A stretch of DNA of 64,000 nt from Hippopus hippopus. Lineage: Eukaryota; Mollusca; Bivalvia; Cardiida; Cardiidae. Every line of letters starts with the position of its first letter. The stretch's first letter is position 1. This document shows, one piece after another, positions 45,642 to 55,300 of the stretch. The stretch lies in assembly GCA_946811185.2 (NCBI GenBank), contig OX328105.1, forward strand, positions 39,668,845 through 39,732,844. Reading direction: 5' to 3'. Made by a program: the position numbers and the translations under genes. The notes under the pieces are model-generated. The model was not told the origin of the DNA. It was given only the letters and a program-made list of their open reading frames with translations, and searched no databases.

Positions 45642-45904
45642 TTGAGAATACATTTATTGTAGCACTCCAAAAGGTAATAGCTGCTAGGATCCTGGATGAA
45701 TGAAGAATTATGATGATGTAGGAAAACTAGGGAACAAGACAAAAAGATATTTTAGGTCAAAAAGCATACATACTACATTAAATTAACATCATACCGAACA
45801 TGCATTATGAGCTTAGCTGTTTTTGAAGAAAATGTTGAGGTATTGTCATTGCCCAGTCCAAGTCAAGTGTAAACTTTAATATTTTTTCATGTCCCTGTCA
45901 TTAC
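45642..45904. other. Unassigned DNA between two MITEs
   Basis: No feature supported. Confidence 0.3.
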
Positions 45905-46134
45905 TTAACTCTTTCCCAAACAACCAAATTTTAGACTTGTCAAAATTGAAAGCATTTGCAGATGACAAAATAAATCTAACTTAAAAATGGAAATTTGTTT
46001 TGGGATAGGAAGAAAACATTGTAGAAAAAGGAGAAAATGCTGGTTACCAGCATTTTCTCATTTTCTCACAATGTTTTCAAAAACTTTCGTTCTCAAGGTC
46101 ATTAAAAGTGGGGATTGTGTGGGTAGAGGGTAAG
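45905..46134 (+). mobile_element. TTAA-MITE, nearly complete
   Basis: TTAA at 45905, intact core near 46015-46075, right end GTGGGTAGAGGGTAAG. Confidence 0.87.
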
Positions 46135-46342
46135 ATAGTTACTTCAAACCAGGGCTTACTGTTTTACAGGAAACCCACACCAGAAGGGCAGGTAACCCTC
46201 AAAACATTTTTGATACAGTTATATCCCTTTTTTGACAATTTTCACTGGAAAAGCAGCTGCAGCGGAACACAGGTGCCTGTATTATGGTATTCTTGTTTGC
46301 AAATTTGTAAGATTATTGTACTGCTTTGTATGAGACAATATT

Positions 46343-46605
46343 TGAACCATGCTCTGCAGAAAGGGGGTTTAATGCATCTGCAAAAAGAATTCAGGTTAGC
46401 CTGTGCAGTCCATGCAGGCTGGCCTGGGTCAAAATCTTGGCCTATTGGCTAGTGGCCTATTTTCTGCATGTCATAGGACTAGTTTACCTCATGATTCATT
46501 TTTCTGTTAGACAATAGATTTTATGGATCCATAATTATATCTGATGACGTCTTTGGTATAATGCATCACAGAGATGCATTGTACATCTCCTTTTCCAGGG
46601 CAGCC
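46343..46605. mobile_element. TIR element family B, 263 bp
   Basis: TGAACCATGCTCTGCAGAAA at the left; GAGATGCATTGTACATCTCC and TTTTCCAGGGCAG at the right. Contains CCTGTGCAGTCCATGCAGGC, a small inner palindrome. Confidence 0.75.
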
Positions 46606-46665
46606 TTAATGGCTAACATTTTAATCCTTAGGCTGCTTTGCATGACTTTTGTGACCTTTTGCAAA

Positions 46666-46723
46666 CAGTGTAGATCAAGATCAGACTGCACAGAATGTGC
46701 AGTCTGATCTTGGATCTACACTG
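46666..46723. repeat. GATC-palindrome repeat, family C, best copy
   Basis: CAGTGTAGATCAAGATCAGA...CTGCAC is inverted against the complementary sequence with one 1-nt gap, giving about 26-bp arms around AGAAT. A longer repeat context (GGCTGCTTTGCATGACTTTT) precedes it. About eleven copies occur in the window. Confidence 0.85.
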
Positions 46724-46944
46724 TCTGATGAGGAGATATATTTTCTCCAAAAATGCCTTTGAAATAGCAAAATTTTGGGGTTTTACTATCAGTTTGAAAG
46801 TTTCATTCCATTTATTTAGCAGGATAAGGGTTAGAAATTGAATTACTTTTTGGCTTGACCTATGAAGTAAATAAGTGCTGCAGACACCCCAGATGAAATG
46901 AGGCTGATGATGATAAATGAGTATTGCTATCAGGGGGGTGTGTC

Positions 46945-47150
46945 CTTTTACCCTTAAAGTGCCTTTCATGTCTAAAGTTGCTTTTGCGGCCAGTGCAGAT
47001 CAAAGATTAGGCTGCACAAAACGTGCAGCCTGATCTTTGATCTACACTGTCCGCTTGGCTAAGACCCTTGAAATAAGAGCAATCTTGAAATTGTTATTAT
47101 TTGTGTCTTATTTCTAGACTAAAAGTATCTTTGGGGTTAATTCAGTGCTC
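46945..47150. repeat. GATC-palindrome repeat, family C, with flanks
   Basis: Core palindrome 46991-47049 (CAGTGCAGATCAAAGATTAG...). Flanks AAAGTGCCTTTCATGTCTAA and CTTGAAATAAGAGC match those of the copy at 36722, so the full family is about 200 bp. Confidence 0.75.
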
Positions 47151-47337
47151 TAGGGATTAAGATTATCTTATCTTCAACAAATGTATCATCTTGCAACTTG
47201 TCAGAGATTCCTGTCAAATATTTCACTTTCAGCTAGACACCCTGAACCTATTTCTTACAGTTTTATTTGTACATCTTCAGCTACTTGCGTTGATCTTGTT
47301 AACCCTACAAGACTGTCTGTCTGTCTGTGGATAGTTT

Positions 47338-47412
47338 TTAATGCTTTACCTCATGGCAAAATTTTAGACATGTCCATATTGAAAGAATTTACAGACAACA
47401 ATTAAAATGTAT
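47338..47412 (+). mobile_element. TTAA-MITE, left-end fragment
   Basis: TTAA, ATGCTTTACCTCATGGCAAA, ATTTTAGACATGTCC. Confidence 0.7.
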
Positions 47413-47449
47413 TTCAAAAGATAGTATTAGTCACTGAATAGGTAGAATG

Positions 47450-47675
47450 CTTTACTGGAGTTTCTTGTACCAGTACTTTGCAAAAGTTCTTCCAAAGCCA
47501 CCAGCTGCTTTCCGACATGATTCTTTTTGAAACAATGTTCAGTGGAGAAATATTTCCTGTCGCAGTGACTATCATCAGTCCTCAAAAAGAATATAGCCAA
47601 GCTTGGAATTCAAGCTAGCTACCCATTGGTTTCAAGCCCTATGATACGTTACTGAGCTTCCAGGCTTGGCTGAAC
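47450..47675 (-). mobile_element. SINE-like element, reverse
   Basis: TTTCTTGTACCAGTACTTTG and CAAAGCCACCAGCTGCTTTC, paralleling 44250. Confidence 0.6.
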
Positions 47676-47688
47676 TGAAGACTGACTA

Positions 47689-47919
47689 TCAACCATTTAC
47701 CATACAGTACCATGCTTTAATGACTTGAAGAACAAATCATTGAGAAAATACAATTCGGAAAAGGAGGAAATACTAGTAATCATTATTAACGCCTTTTCCA
47801 CAATGTTTTCTATCCTTTCATTGACAATTCCGATCATGTAAGCTGTAGTGATTTGTTGTCTGCAAATGCTTTCAATCAATTTGGACAAGTCTGAAATTTT
47901 GTCGTCTTGTTAAAGATTG
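47689..47919 (-). mobile_element. TTAA-MITE, decayed core
   Basis: Ends TCAACCATTTACCATACAG and TTTTGTCGTCTTGTTAAAGA; hairpin centre degenerate. Confidence 0.78.
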
Positions 47920-47976
47920 ACAGAAATTTGGTCTCCACCCAGGAAACTCAGTCTCTTCTCTTTGAGAATGCTTTGA

Positions 47977-48187
47977 TTTACCTTTTATCAGACAAGTTTT
48001 AGACTAGTCAAAACTGAAACCATTTGCAGATGACGAATTTAGTGTGGCTGATATACTAGGATTTGTCCTGGAAAAAGTAAAAAACATCAGAAAAAGATTA
48101 ATACTGTTTGCCAGCATTTTCACCTTTCCCCATATTTTCAAAAGCTTTCTCTTTTAAGGATTGCCAGAACATGGGATGGTTGGTTAA
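47977..48187 (+). mobile_element. TTAA-MITE, decayed
   Basis: ACCTTTTATCAGACAAG left end, GCAGATGACGAATTTAGTGT, right TTAA at 48184. Confidence 0.75.
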
Positions 48188-48272
48188 TTGTCATAATGCT
48201 CTGTTGCATTTCATATGTAATACAATGTAATTCACCAGCCTGTATTGGTATGAATTAATAATATCTGTAATA

Positions 48273-48433
48273 TCCATTTACTAAACAATCCATGTGGAAG
48301 AAGGCTTTTGAAAATATTGTAGAAAAAGGATAATAATGTGTTCATTCTTTTCACAGAAAAATTGAATATTTTGGTCCACATTTAATTTGTTGTCTACTAG
48401 CACTTTGAATGGACAAGTTTGAAATTTCGTCCG
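48273..48433 (-). mobile_element. TTAA-MITE, internal deletions
   Basis: ATTTACTAAACAATCC, GAAGAAGGCTTTTGAAAATA, ending GACAAGTTTGAAATTTCGTC. Confidence 0.7.
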
Positions 48434-48442
48434 TAATTGCCA

Positions 48443-48480
48443 GTAGAGCGATTCGAGCCCTCATGGGCCTCTTGTTTTAG
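48443..48480 (+). repeat. End fragment of a GGGCCTCTTGTT repeat
   Basis: GTAGAGCGATTCGAGCCCTC then ATGGGCCTCTTGTT, like the ends of the tandem blocks at 33470-33510 and 61290-61330. Confidence 0.6.
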
Positions 48481-48663
48481 TTGTTGGAGCAGTTGAGCTG
48501 AAGGGAGCAATTTTGTAGGTTGACCTCAACAAGAAAACATTTTATTATCACAAAACATCAAATTTTAGTATGCAAAATATTTGTCATCCTGATTAATTCA
48601 AAACCATGTGTGGGATGCATCACAACTCTTCTCTTCAAATGCTGCAACTTAAATATTTGACAT

Positions 48664-48861
48664 TTAACTCTTTAAAATCCTTAGTTTTAGCAACCCAGAA
48701 GAAGACAGCTTCTGAAAACATTGTGGGAAAAGGAGAAAACATTTGTAACAATGTTTCTAACCTTCCAAAGACAAGTTTCAATTTTTGAGGGACATTTATT
48801 TTGTCATCTGCAAATACAGTGAATTTGGGTTGGTAAATCTTGTAGTTTGGTAGAGATTTAA
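48664..48861 (-). mobile_element. TTAA-MITE, core partly deleted
   Basis: TTAA at 48664 and 48858; GAAAACATTGTGGGAAAAGG, then a shortened right arm. Confidence 0.78.
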
Positions 48862-48983
48862 ATTAAGATAGCTAAATGCATTTTAGCCTGTGGAGCATTA
48901 TATAAACATAACCGACTTTTTCTGTCTAGACATTGTTAGACTCAACTTATTGCAATGTCAAGGTTTCTCTCAAATTCTATCAT

Positions 48984-49049
48984 TTTATTTGTCGTCTGCA
49001 AATGCTTTCAATTATTACAGGCCTAAAATGTTCCCAGGTAAAGTGTTAA
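48984..49049 (-). mobile_element. TTAA-MITE, right-end fragment
   Basis: TTTGTCGTCTGCAAATGCTT to GGTAAAGTG and TTAA at 49046. Confidence 0.7.
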
Positions 49050-49322
49050 GATGTAACATTCTACAATATAGGGTTACCCTGCAGACATTTTTGGTCTGTA
49101 CAAATTTGGATGCAAGCAGATAATGTACCATGTGACTAATGACAAAAATTGTTCACCAATAATGGAGACGTTGTTTCCATGGACTATAAATCAAGATAAG
49201 ATTACGCCTAAATTTAAAATTCATGTTTTTTTGTCATCCTGATGTAATGCACATTTTACGCAAGACTGTTGCCCTATGTAAAGTTGCATGACATCTCGGA
49301 AAAAAGCTTGTCATTTTCATAT
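49050..49322. other. Unassigned DNA
   Basis: No feature supported. Confidence 0.3.
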
Positions 49323-49555
49323 AAACTCTTTACCAAACAACAAAAATTTTAGTTTGGTCCAAATTGAAAGCAGTTGCAGACGACAAACTAAATACTGCAA
49401 AAATTTGGAAATTTTTTCCTTTGTAAGGGTGGAAAAACATTGTGGGAAAAGGAGAAAATGCTGGTTACCAGCATTTTCTCCTTTTTCCCACAATGTTTTC
49501 AAAAGTCCTTTTCATTGGAGAGGTTAAAACTCAGGATTGTGTTGTAAAGGGTTAA
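49323..49555 (+). mobile_element. TTAA-MITE, near full length
   Basis: Long intact core at 49437-49500; right TTAA at 49552-49555; left TTAA mutated to TAAA. Confidence 0.87.
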
Positions 49556-49685
49556 TGTATCATTACATAAGAAAAAGAAAGTTACTGTTTGCCAAACTTC
49601 AATAAATCAAGATGAGATTTCAGATAAAGATTTTACCTTTCTTAGTCATGAACATGTTATTGTAACACTTGCTGTAACAGGATTT

Positions 49686-49908
49686 TGGCCTTTACCAGAT
49701 GACAAAATTCCAGACTGGTCCAAATTGAAAAAATTTGCAGAATGATAAATTAAAGGTGGCCCATATGACACTATTTGTCCTTGATAGTGTAGAAAACGTT
49801 GTGCAAAAAGAAAAGATAGTTACTAGTATGTTCTCCTTTTCCCATAATTTTTGCAGAAACCTTGCTCTTCAGAATCCTAAAAGTCAGGATTTTGTGGTAA
49901 AGCATTAA
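49686..49908 (+). mobile_element. TTAA-MITE, diverged
   Basis: GGCCTTTACCAGATGACAAA, decayed core, GTGGTAAAGCA and TTAA at 49905. Confidence 0.8.
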
Positions 49909-49936
49909 GCCTGACTTCATTTTATGAAACTTTATT

Positions 49937-49986
49937 ATGTCTCCCCCCGTCAGGATCCGGAGACATATTGTTTTTCCCAGTGCGTC

Positions 49987-50018
<32 letters not shown>

Positions 50019-50460
50019 ACAAATCGTGTCTGCTCTATAACTCAAAAACCTTTTAAGATATTTTGATAAAACTTCACACATTTGTAAAGCACTATGAGAC
50101 GAAGTGTCATGCACAAGAACCATAACTCTGGCTTGTATATTTTTCGAGTTATTTCCCTTTGTTTATTTTCCATCACAAATCGTGTCTGCTCTATAACTCA
50201 AAAACCTTTTAAGATATTTTGATAAAACTTCACACATTTGTAAAGCACCATGAGACGAAGTGTCATGCACAAGAACCATAACTCTGGCTTGTATATTTTT
50301 GCAAGTTATTTCCCTTTGATTATTTTCCTTATTTGTTTTATGTACAATCTCGTGTCCGCTCTATAACTCGAAAACCTTTGGAGAAAAATGACCATTATTT
50401 CATTTAGAAATTGGCTTGGTCACATATCAATCCTTCTGACACCAAAAAGGGGGGAGACAT
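49937..50460. mobile_element. TIR element with perfect 12-bp ends and an internal 156-bp tandem repeat
   Basis: ATGTCTCCCCCC at 49937 is exactly inverted at 50449-50460. Inside, AATCGTGTCTGCTCTATAAC recurs at about 50022 and 50178 (period 156), with a third diverged copy at about 50348. A GTCT microsatellite lies at 49988-50015. The internal repeat resembles, in style, the 145-bp block at 32478. Confidence 0.8.
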
Positions 50461-50766
50461 CTGTTTTTTTGTAGGAAAACCAGTTCTAGTTTTAACCAGA
50501 TTTTACTGTTTACCCACCACCATATGAGTGGAAATTTTTGAGACGTGGAAATTTTTGTGATTTCTCGAATTTGACAAATTCGCAAACCTTTCTGTTTGCA
50601 TATTTTACCACAAGTATACCAATAAATAACAAGCATCTTGAATTCGCAAACATTTCCCTATGCAAAATGGCCATATTCAGTAATTCACAAATTTTTCAAC
50701 ACGCGTATAATATTATATTCACACATACAGTAATCCTATGTTTTTATGTTCCTGAAGCAAATCACT
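50461..50766. other. Unassigned DNA
   Basis: AATTCGCAAA-type motifs recur at about 50577, 50641 and 50682; no clear family. Confidence 0.3.
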
Positions 50767-50915
50767 TGTGGAAAAAGGAGAAACACTGATATACAGCCTT
50801 TTCAACTTACAGTATGTTTCCTACAGTTTCAAAGACAAATCCCATTAATTGAGCTACATTGAAACTTTCATCAATAATTTCAATAAGACCAAGTCTTAAA
50901 ATTTGTTTTTTGATA
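50767..50915 (-). mobile_element. TTAA-MITE, left-truncated and diverged
   Basis: TGTGGAAAAAGGAGAAACAC, CTACAGTTTCAAAGACAAAT, CCAAGTCTTAAAATTTG. Confidence 0.65.
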
Positions 50916-50925
50916 AAAAGGATGA

Positions 50926-51149
50926 CTGTGTACCAAACAATAAAATTTTAGACACATTCAAATTAAAAACAATGACAGACAACAAAACAAATGTGACTGA
51001 AAAAATGAAACTTGTTTTGAGAAGGGGAAAAACATTGTAGGAAAAGGAGAAAGTGCCAGCTACCAGCATTTTCTCCTTTTCCTGCAATGCTTTCTAAAGG
51101 TTTCTTTCTCATGGTTGTTTAAAGTCTGGAATGTGTGGTCAAGAGTTCA
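50926..51149 (+). mobile_element. TTAA-MITE, first of three abutting copies
   Basis: GTACCAAACAATAAAATTTT left end; core with GCCAGCTACCAGC; right end GTGTGGTCAAGAG then TTCA, a one-base change of TTAA shared with the next copy. Confidence 0.82.
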
Positions 51150-51301
51150 GTACCAAACAATCTCGTGTATCAATGCAGAACCTGGCTTTTGAAAATGTGG
51201 TGGGTAAGAGGATACATTTTACCATTTTCTCTTTCTTTTCCTGTAATGTTTTCTTTTTACTAAGCATTTTTTCTGACAAGCTGATTTGGTAAATGGCTTA
51301 C
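51146..51301 (-). mobile_element. TTAA-MITE, second of three abutting copies, internally deleted
   Basis: TTCA then GTACCAAACAATCTCGTG; end GATTTGGTAAATGGC and TTAC shared with the third copy. Confidence 0.72.
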
Positions 51302-51481
51302 TCTTTACCACACAATCCGCATTTTATTGACCCTGAAAGAAAAGGCCTTTGAAAACATTGTTGGAAAAGGAGAAAATGCTGGTAACCAGGACAATCATTA
51401 ATGGAGCTACATTTAACTTGCCGCTTGCAAATGCTTTGAGTTTGGTCCAGTCCAAATGTTTGTTGTGTAGTAAAGTGTTAA
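51298..51481 (-). mobile_element. TTAA-MITE, third of three abutting copies
   Basis: CTCTTTACCACACAATCC left end; right hairpin arm deleted after CTGGTAACCAGG; right end TAGTAAAGTG plus TTAA at 51478. Confidence 0.82.
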
Positions 51482-51840
51482 TACAGTTGTAAGATCATAA
51501 GCCAGGTCAATCAATCATGGTCTTACGGGGTGTTCCTGCCTAAACTTGTGGCATTGTTCTTGTTATGAAATTGTTATTTTCTTATCATCACCCACGTTAT
51601 TGGTACACATGAAGAATGGACTCTGGGGATGAAAGTATTTTGGATGCAGATAAATTCCCATACTTACTCAATAGGTCTATATTTCCCAAAAGATGTTAGG
51701 GAGAAAGAAAGGATTATGTCTATCAAACTAAGTCATTGATATAAATACGATATTGGCCAATAATTTTGCCATAAAAATAAGTACACAGCTGGTGATCTAG
51801 GGAAATAAATCTTCTCAATGAATATTTTTACAATGGAGTT
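51482..51840. other. Unassigned DNA
   Basis: No feature supported. Confidence 0.3.
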
Positions 51841-51907
51841 AGTTCTATACCAGACAACATAGTGTTAGTTTCACCCATTTTGAAAGTATTTGTGGTCAGC
51901 AGATTAA
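51841..51907 (+). mobile_element. TTAA-MITE, left fragment, probable outermost host of a nest
   Basis: GTTCTATACCAGACAACATA through TTTGAAAGTATTTG, ending at TTAA where the next copy begins. Decayed core-like sequence (AACAGCATTTCATCCT) after 52338 may be its other half. Confidence 0.55.
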
Positions 51908-52337
51908 TTCTTTACCAGAAGGAAAAAATTAAACTAATCAAAATAAAAGCATTTGCAGACAACAAATTCAGTGTGACACAAATGGTATTAACCCTTTTAC
52001 CAGATGACAAAATTTTAGCCTTGTCCAAATTGAAAGCATTTCCAGATGCAATTTCAGTGTTTCTCAGATGGTGCAATTTTTTTATGATAGGGTAGAAAAC
52101 CTTGTGGGAAAAGGAGAAAATCTTGGTTATCAGCGTTTCCTCCTTATCCCACAATGTTTTCAAAAGGCTTCTTTCTCAGGGTTGTTAAAAGTCAGCAATT
52201 GGCGGTAAAGGGTTAATTTTGTCTTTGAAAGGATAGAAAACATTGTTACCAGCATTTTCGTCTTTTCCCGCAATGTTTTCAGAAGAATTCCTCCAAAGGA
52301 TCGTTAAGGGTCGTTTGATTGTGTAGTAAAGGGTTAA
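51904..52337 (+). mobile_element. TTAA-MITE host copy, split by a younger copy
   Basis: Left part 51904-51991, right part 52213-52337, each with its own outer TTAA. Joining the parts at one TTAA restores the normal order of family motifs (CAAATGG, TTAA, then GTCTTTGA), so the split is a clean insertion. Confidence 0.9.
51988..52216 (+). mobile_element. TTAA-MITE inserted into another copy, 229 bp
   Basis: TTAA at 51988-51991 and 52213-52216; ends CCCTTTTACCAGATGAC and inverted CCCTTTACCGCC. Full hairpin core. Direct proof that the family targets and duplicates TTAA. Confidence 0.92.
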
Positions 52338-52398
52338 AGAAAAAAGAGCATGCAACAGCATTTCATCCTCAGCAGGTGGGTGCAGTTGTTATTCATTG

Positions 52399-53274
52399 CA
52401 GGGTCCAAAGAATCCACTCGTCCACTTGTATTTACGAGTAAGAAATGGATGAGGACGAGTGAAATATCAGCCATGGTCGTCCGGCAGGACGATTGGTGAA
52501 TAGGAGATAGTAAAACAAGTTTTTCAGATGAATATTTAACTTACAGGAGACAAAATAGCCACTCCATTATTGAATAAGCCAATTAAGGGTATTAAGGAAA
52601 TCAAATTTTGAAACAGAACATAAAACGTGCTGGTCCCCGCTCCAAATAAAGACCGGTTTCAAGTCAGCCTAATGATATAACCGGGGACCTTTCATTGCAA
52701 ACAAAAATATTATAATATGCTTCGGGTAGACCTAATTCAATATGAGCGACTTTACAAATTATTAAAACGAACGATATTAACATTAATGCAAATACTTTCC
52801 CGAAACCAGTTCAAAAAACTTTGTTGTTTTAGCTTTATTAATGTCTGTAACTTGACCGTGGTCGTGAGGTAAAGCGTCAGCCCCGTAGCCAAAAGGTCCT
52901 TAGTTTGATTCCCAGGAGCAGGTGTCAACTTTGGGATTTTTCATTGGCCCACACATTTGGCGCGAGTACTGGTGTATTTCCCAGGAAGCAGAATCGAGAG
53001 AGATTAGTATAAGTTGACAGAACTTGTTTCTCAATCGATGTAAAATAAATATGTTTAAACCCCCCAACTTGACCGGATAACTGGTACCGGTTTTTAAAAC
53101 CCAGTATTTAAGGTTCGTTGTAACATTTCCGTTTCGTCTGAAAAAAGAACATCAGAGTCCAATATTGGAAGGGTTTTTCTCGTTGGACGAGTGAAGATCA
53201 AAGCAGGGCAAGTGTTTTTTCAAAGTCACTTGTCCCACTGGACGAGTGCCTTTTCTGGAAATTTTTGGACCCTG
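52399..53274. mobile_element. TIR element, 876 bp, CAGGGTCCAAA ends
   Basis: CAGGGTCCAAAGAATCCACT and its inverted counterpart ending TTTTTGGACCCTG, with ACTCGTCC shared inside both arms. A CAGGG start is common in hAT-type ends, but the flanking 8-mers (ATTCATTG, AAATGTTG) do not match. No ORF. It contains a tRNA-like SINE head at about 52862. Confidence 0.6.
52862..53040 (+). mobile_element. SINE-like element with tRNA-type head
   Basis: GTGAGGTAAAGCGTCAGCCC and AGTTTGATTCCCAGG resemble A-box and B-box regions, followed by GCGAGTACTGG. Confidence 0.45.
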
Positions 53275-53377
53275 AAATGTTGCTCGTGGTATATTGTGAA
53301 ACCTTTTTGACTTGTCACTACTTTGTTTCTGTGACCGTCTTCGGTTTGCCTCGTTCTAAACGAAGTTTAAATTAATT

Positions 53378-53821
53378 TGAGCCGTGCTCTGTGAAAAGAA
53401 GGCTTACTGCATCTGCAAAAAAAGCATTGACCAAGGTCAGCCTGGGATTTTATGAATCCCGACTCTCACCTCTGATGCATGTGAGAAAAGTAGTCAGTTG
53501 CTTTGGAAAGAAGGTTGTATCAGTACTGGTGTGAGAAAGCCAAGAAACACATGGGTGCATCACTGACTGCCATGATATGACCTAAGCTGTTAAAATGGTA
53601 TTAAACTCCAATACAAACCAAACCAAGGTCAGCATGTGCAGTCCGCGCAGGCTGACCTGGGCTGAAACGTTTTGCTATTGGTCAAATTTCTGTATGTCAA
53701 AAGATCATTTTACCTTCAGATCCAGTTGATTGTTAGACTAAATGGACTTTATGGATCCCTAATTATGTGATGAATTGCTGGGTATAATGCATTAAGTCCC
53801 CTTTTGCCAGCGCACAGCTCA
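53378..53821. mobile_element. TIR element family B, interrupted by a SINE
   Basis: TGAGCCGTGCTCTGTGAAAA left end; TTAAGTCCCCTTTTGCCAGC and ACAGCTCA right end. Confidence 0.8.
53442..53631 (+). mobile_element. SINE fragment nested in family B, 12-bp target-site duplication
   Basis: ACCAAGGTCAGC precedes (53430-53441) and follows (53632-53643). The body has CTGATGCATGTGAGAAAAGT, GTATCAGTACTGG and CACATGGGTGCATCACTGAC, and the tail is ATACAAACC. It is 5'-truncated (no A or B box). Confidence 0.85.
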
Positions 53822-54039
53822 TATGTTTGTATAATAAACTGATTGGTGTCACTGTGTCCATGTTTAAGAGATAAAATACCTGGACACAGGTTTCCAAAGC
53901 AAACATCCAAGATCTATAAATAATTCATGTAGAAAGACGAAATATTCATCAAGTAACAAGTTAAAGTGGTTGCACAATATTGCCAGACTCAGTATTTTTT
54001 GACATAGTTCACTTGTTCGTTTACCCTTGTGGTGCTAGT
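53822..54039. other. Unassigned DNA
   Basis: No feature supported. Confidence 0.3.
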
Positions 54040-54274
54040 TTAACTCTTTACCAAAAAAAACAACAAAAGTTTGGACTTGGCCAAAATTTGAAGTATTAAT
54101 TTTGCAGACGACATTATTTGTATCACAAATAATTGTTTCTGTCCTATATAGGGTAGAAAATGTTGTGGAAAAGAGAAAATGCTGGTCACCAGCATTTTCT
54201 TTTTTTCCACAATATTTTCCAAAGCCTCCTTTCTTAGGTTTGTTAAAACTTGTGATTATGTGGTAAAGGGTTAA
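54040..54274 (+). mobile_element. TTAA-MITE, full length, 235 bp
   Basis: TTAA at 54040 and 54271; centre GGTCACC; right end GTGGTAAAGGG. Confidence 0.88.
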
Positions 54275-54354
54275 TGAAATGGACATTTTGAGTCAGCACT
54301 AAAGATGCAGCTACTGAAATTTCAAAGGTGCTTTTGTCAAAATATCTTGCAAAG

Positions 54355-54420
54355 TAGCAGACAATGTAGGTCCATTCTATGCAGTCTGATCTTGGTCTAC
54401 ACAGTTTACTAGCAACTAAA
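54355..54420. repeat. GATC-palindrome repeat, family C, decayed
   Basis: TGCAGTCTGATCTTGGTCTA and CACAGTTTAC remain. Confidence 0.5.
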
Positions 54421-54512
54421 TCTAGGTTAAGCACTTCAGGAGTAAAGATATGTAAAGAGATATGATGCTAATGGCTCTGACAAGTACCAGCCAGCCATGC
54501 CTGCTCAGTCAG

Positions 54513-54741
54513 TTAACCTTTTACCACACAATCCCGACCTTTAACAATCCTGAGAAAGAAGGCTTTTGAAAACATTGTTGGAAAAGGAGAAAATGCTGGT
54601 AACCAGCATTTTCTCCTTTTCCCACATTGTTTTCTACCCGTCTATAAGCAAACTTCATTGGTTGAGACATGTCTATTTCGTTGTCTGCAAATGCTTTCAA
54701 TTTGGGCAAGTCTAAAATTTTGTTGTTTGGTAATGAGTTAA
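54513..54741 (-). mobile_element. TTAA-MITE, full length, 229 bp
   Basis: TTAA at 54513-54516 and 54738-54741; intact core near 54573-54635. Confidence 0.9.
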
Positions 54742-54990
54742 ACATACAGGGCTTGAAATCAGGGGTTACTTGGTTCAAATCCCCAGATAAGCTAATTTCT
54801 TTTGGAGGATTCATGATAGTCATCGTGACAAGATTCACTTCTGTCTCACTGCTGCACATTGTTTTGATGATGATTATGTGAGAAAGCAGCTAGAGGCTTG
54901 GGTAAAATATTGTGCTAAGTACTAGTAAGAAACTCCTGGAAATGTCGAAAATGAGGTTAAACACCATACAACATAAAGATTTCATCCTGT
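54742..54990 (+). mobile_element. SINE-like element
   Basis: GGTTCAAATCCC (about 54774) is a B-box; body GTGAGAAAGCAGCTAGAGGC and TACTAGTAAG match the other copies. It starts at the end of the preceding MITE. Confidence 0.65.
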
Positions 54991-55076
54991 AACATGATGG
55001 AAGAGGGATTCAATAATCACTTTAGAAAGAATTTCAAATTTCACCATTTAGAAAACTATAGCCGAACACAGTACTC

Positions 55077-55300
55077 GCCTCTTAACCAAACAATTCTGTG
55101 TTGTACAAAGCACAAAGCTTTTGAAGGGGTAGAAAACATTGAGGGAAAAGGATATATATAAAATGCTGTAACTAAAATGCTGGTTACAGCATTTTATCCT
55201 TTTCCCACAATATTTTCTTCCCTTTCAATGACCAGTTCCACAATTCAGGCCACATTTGATCAGTCGTCTGCAAATGTTTTGAATTTGGACTAGTGTAACC
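55077..55300 (-). mobile_element. TTAA-MITE, left part of a copy split by a foldback element
   Basis: CTTAACCAAACAATTCTGTG, duplicated and rearranged core (two AAAATGCTG blocks), TCGTCTGCAAATG. The copy resumes at 56340. Confidence 0.78.
55291..55300 (+). repeat. Left 10-bp target-site duplication of the foldback element
   Basis: TAGTGTAACC, repeated at 56330-56339. Confidence 0.85.

Noticed and set aside
46169..46192. Micro-exon between TTTTACAG and CAG|GTAACC
   Set aside because: Only about 22 nt, not linked to any frame, and such motifs occur by chance in this AT-rich DNA.
46108..46452. 114-codon plus-strand ORF
   Set aside because: Its start is a MITE end and its last third lies in a family B element; no domain seen.
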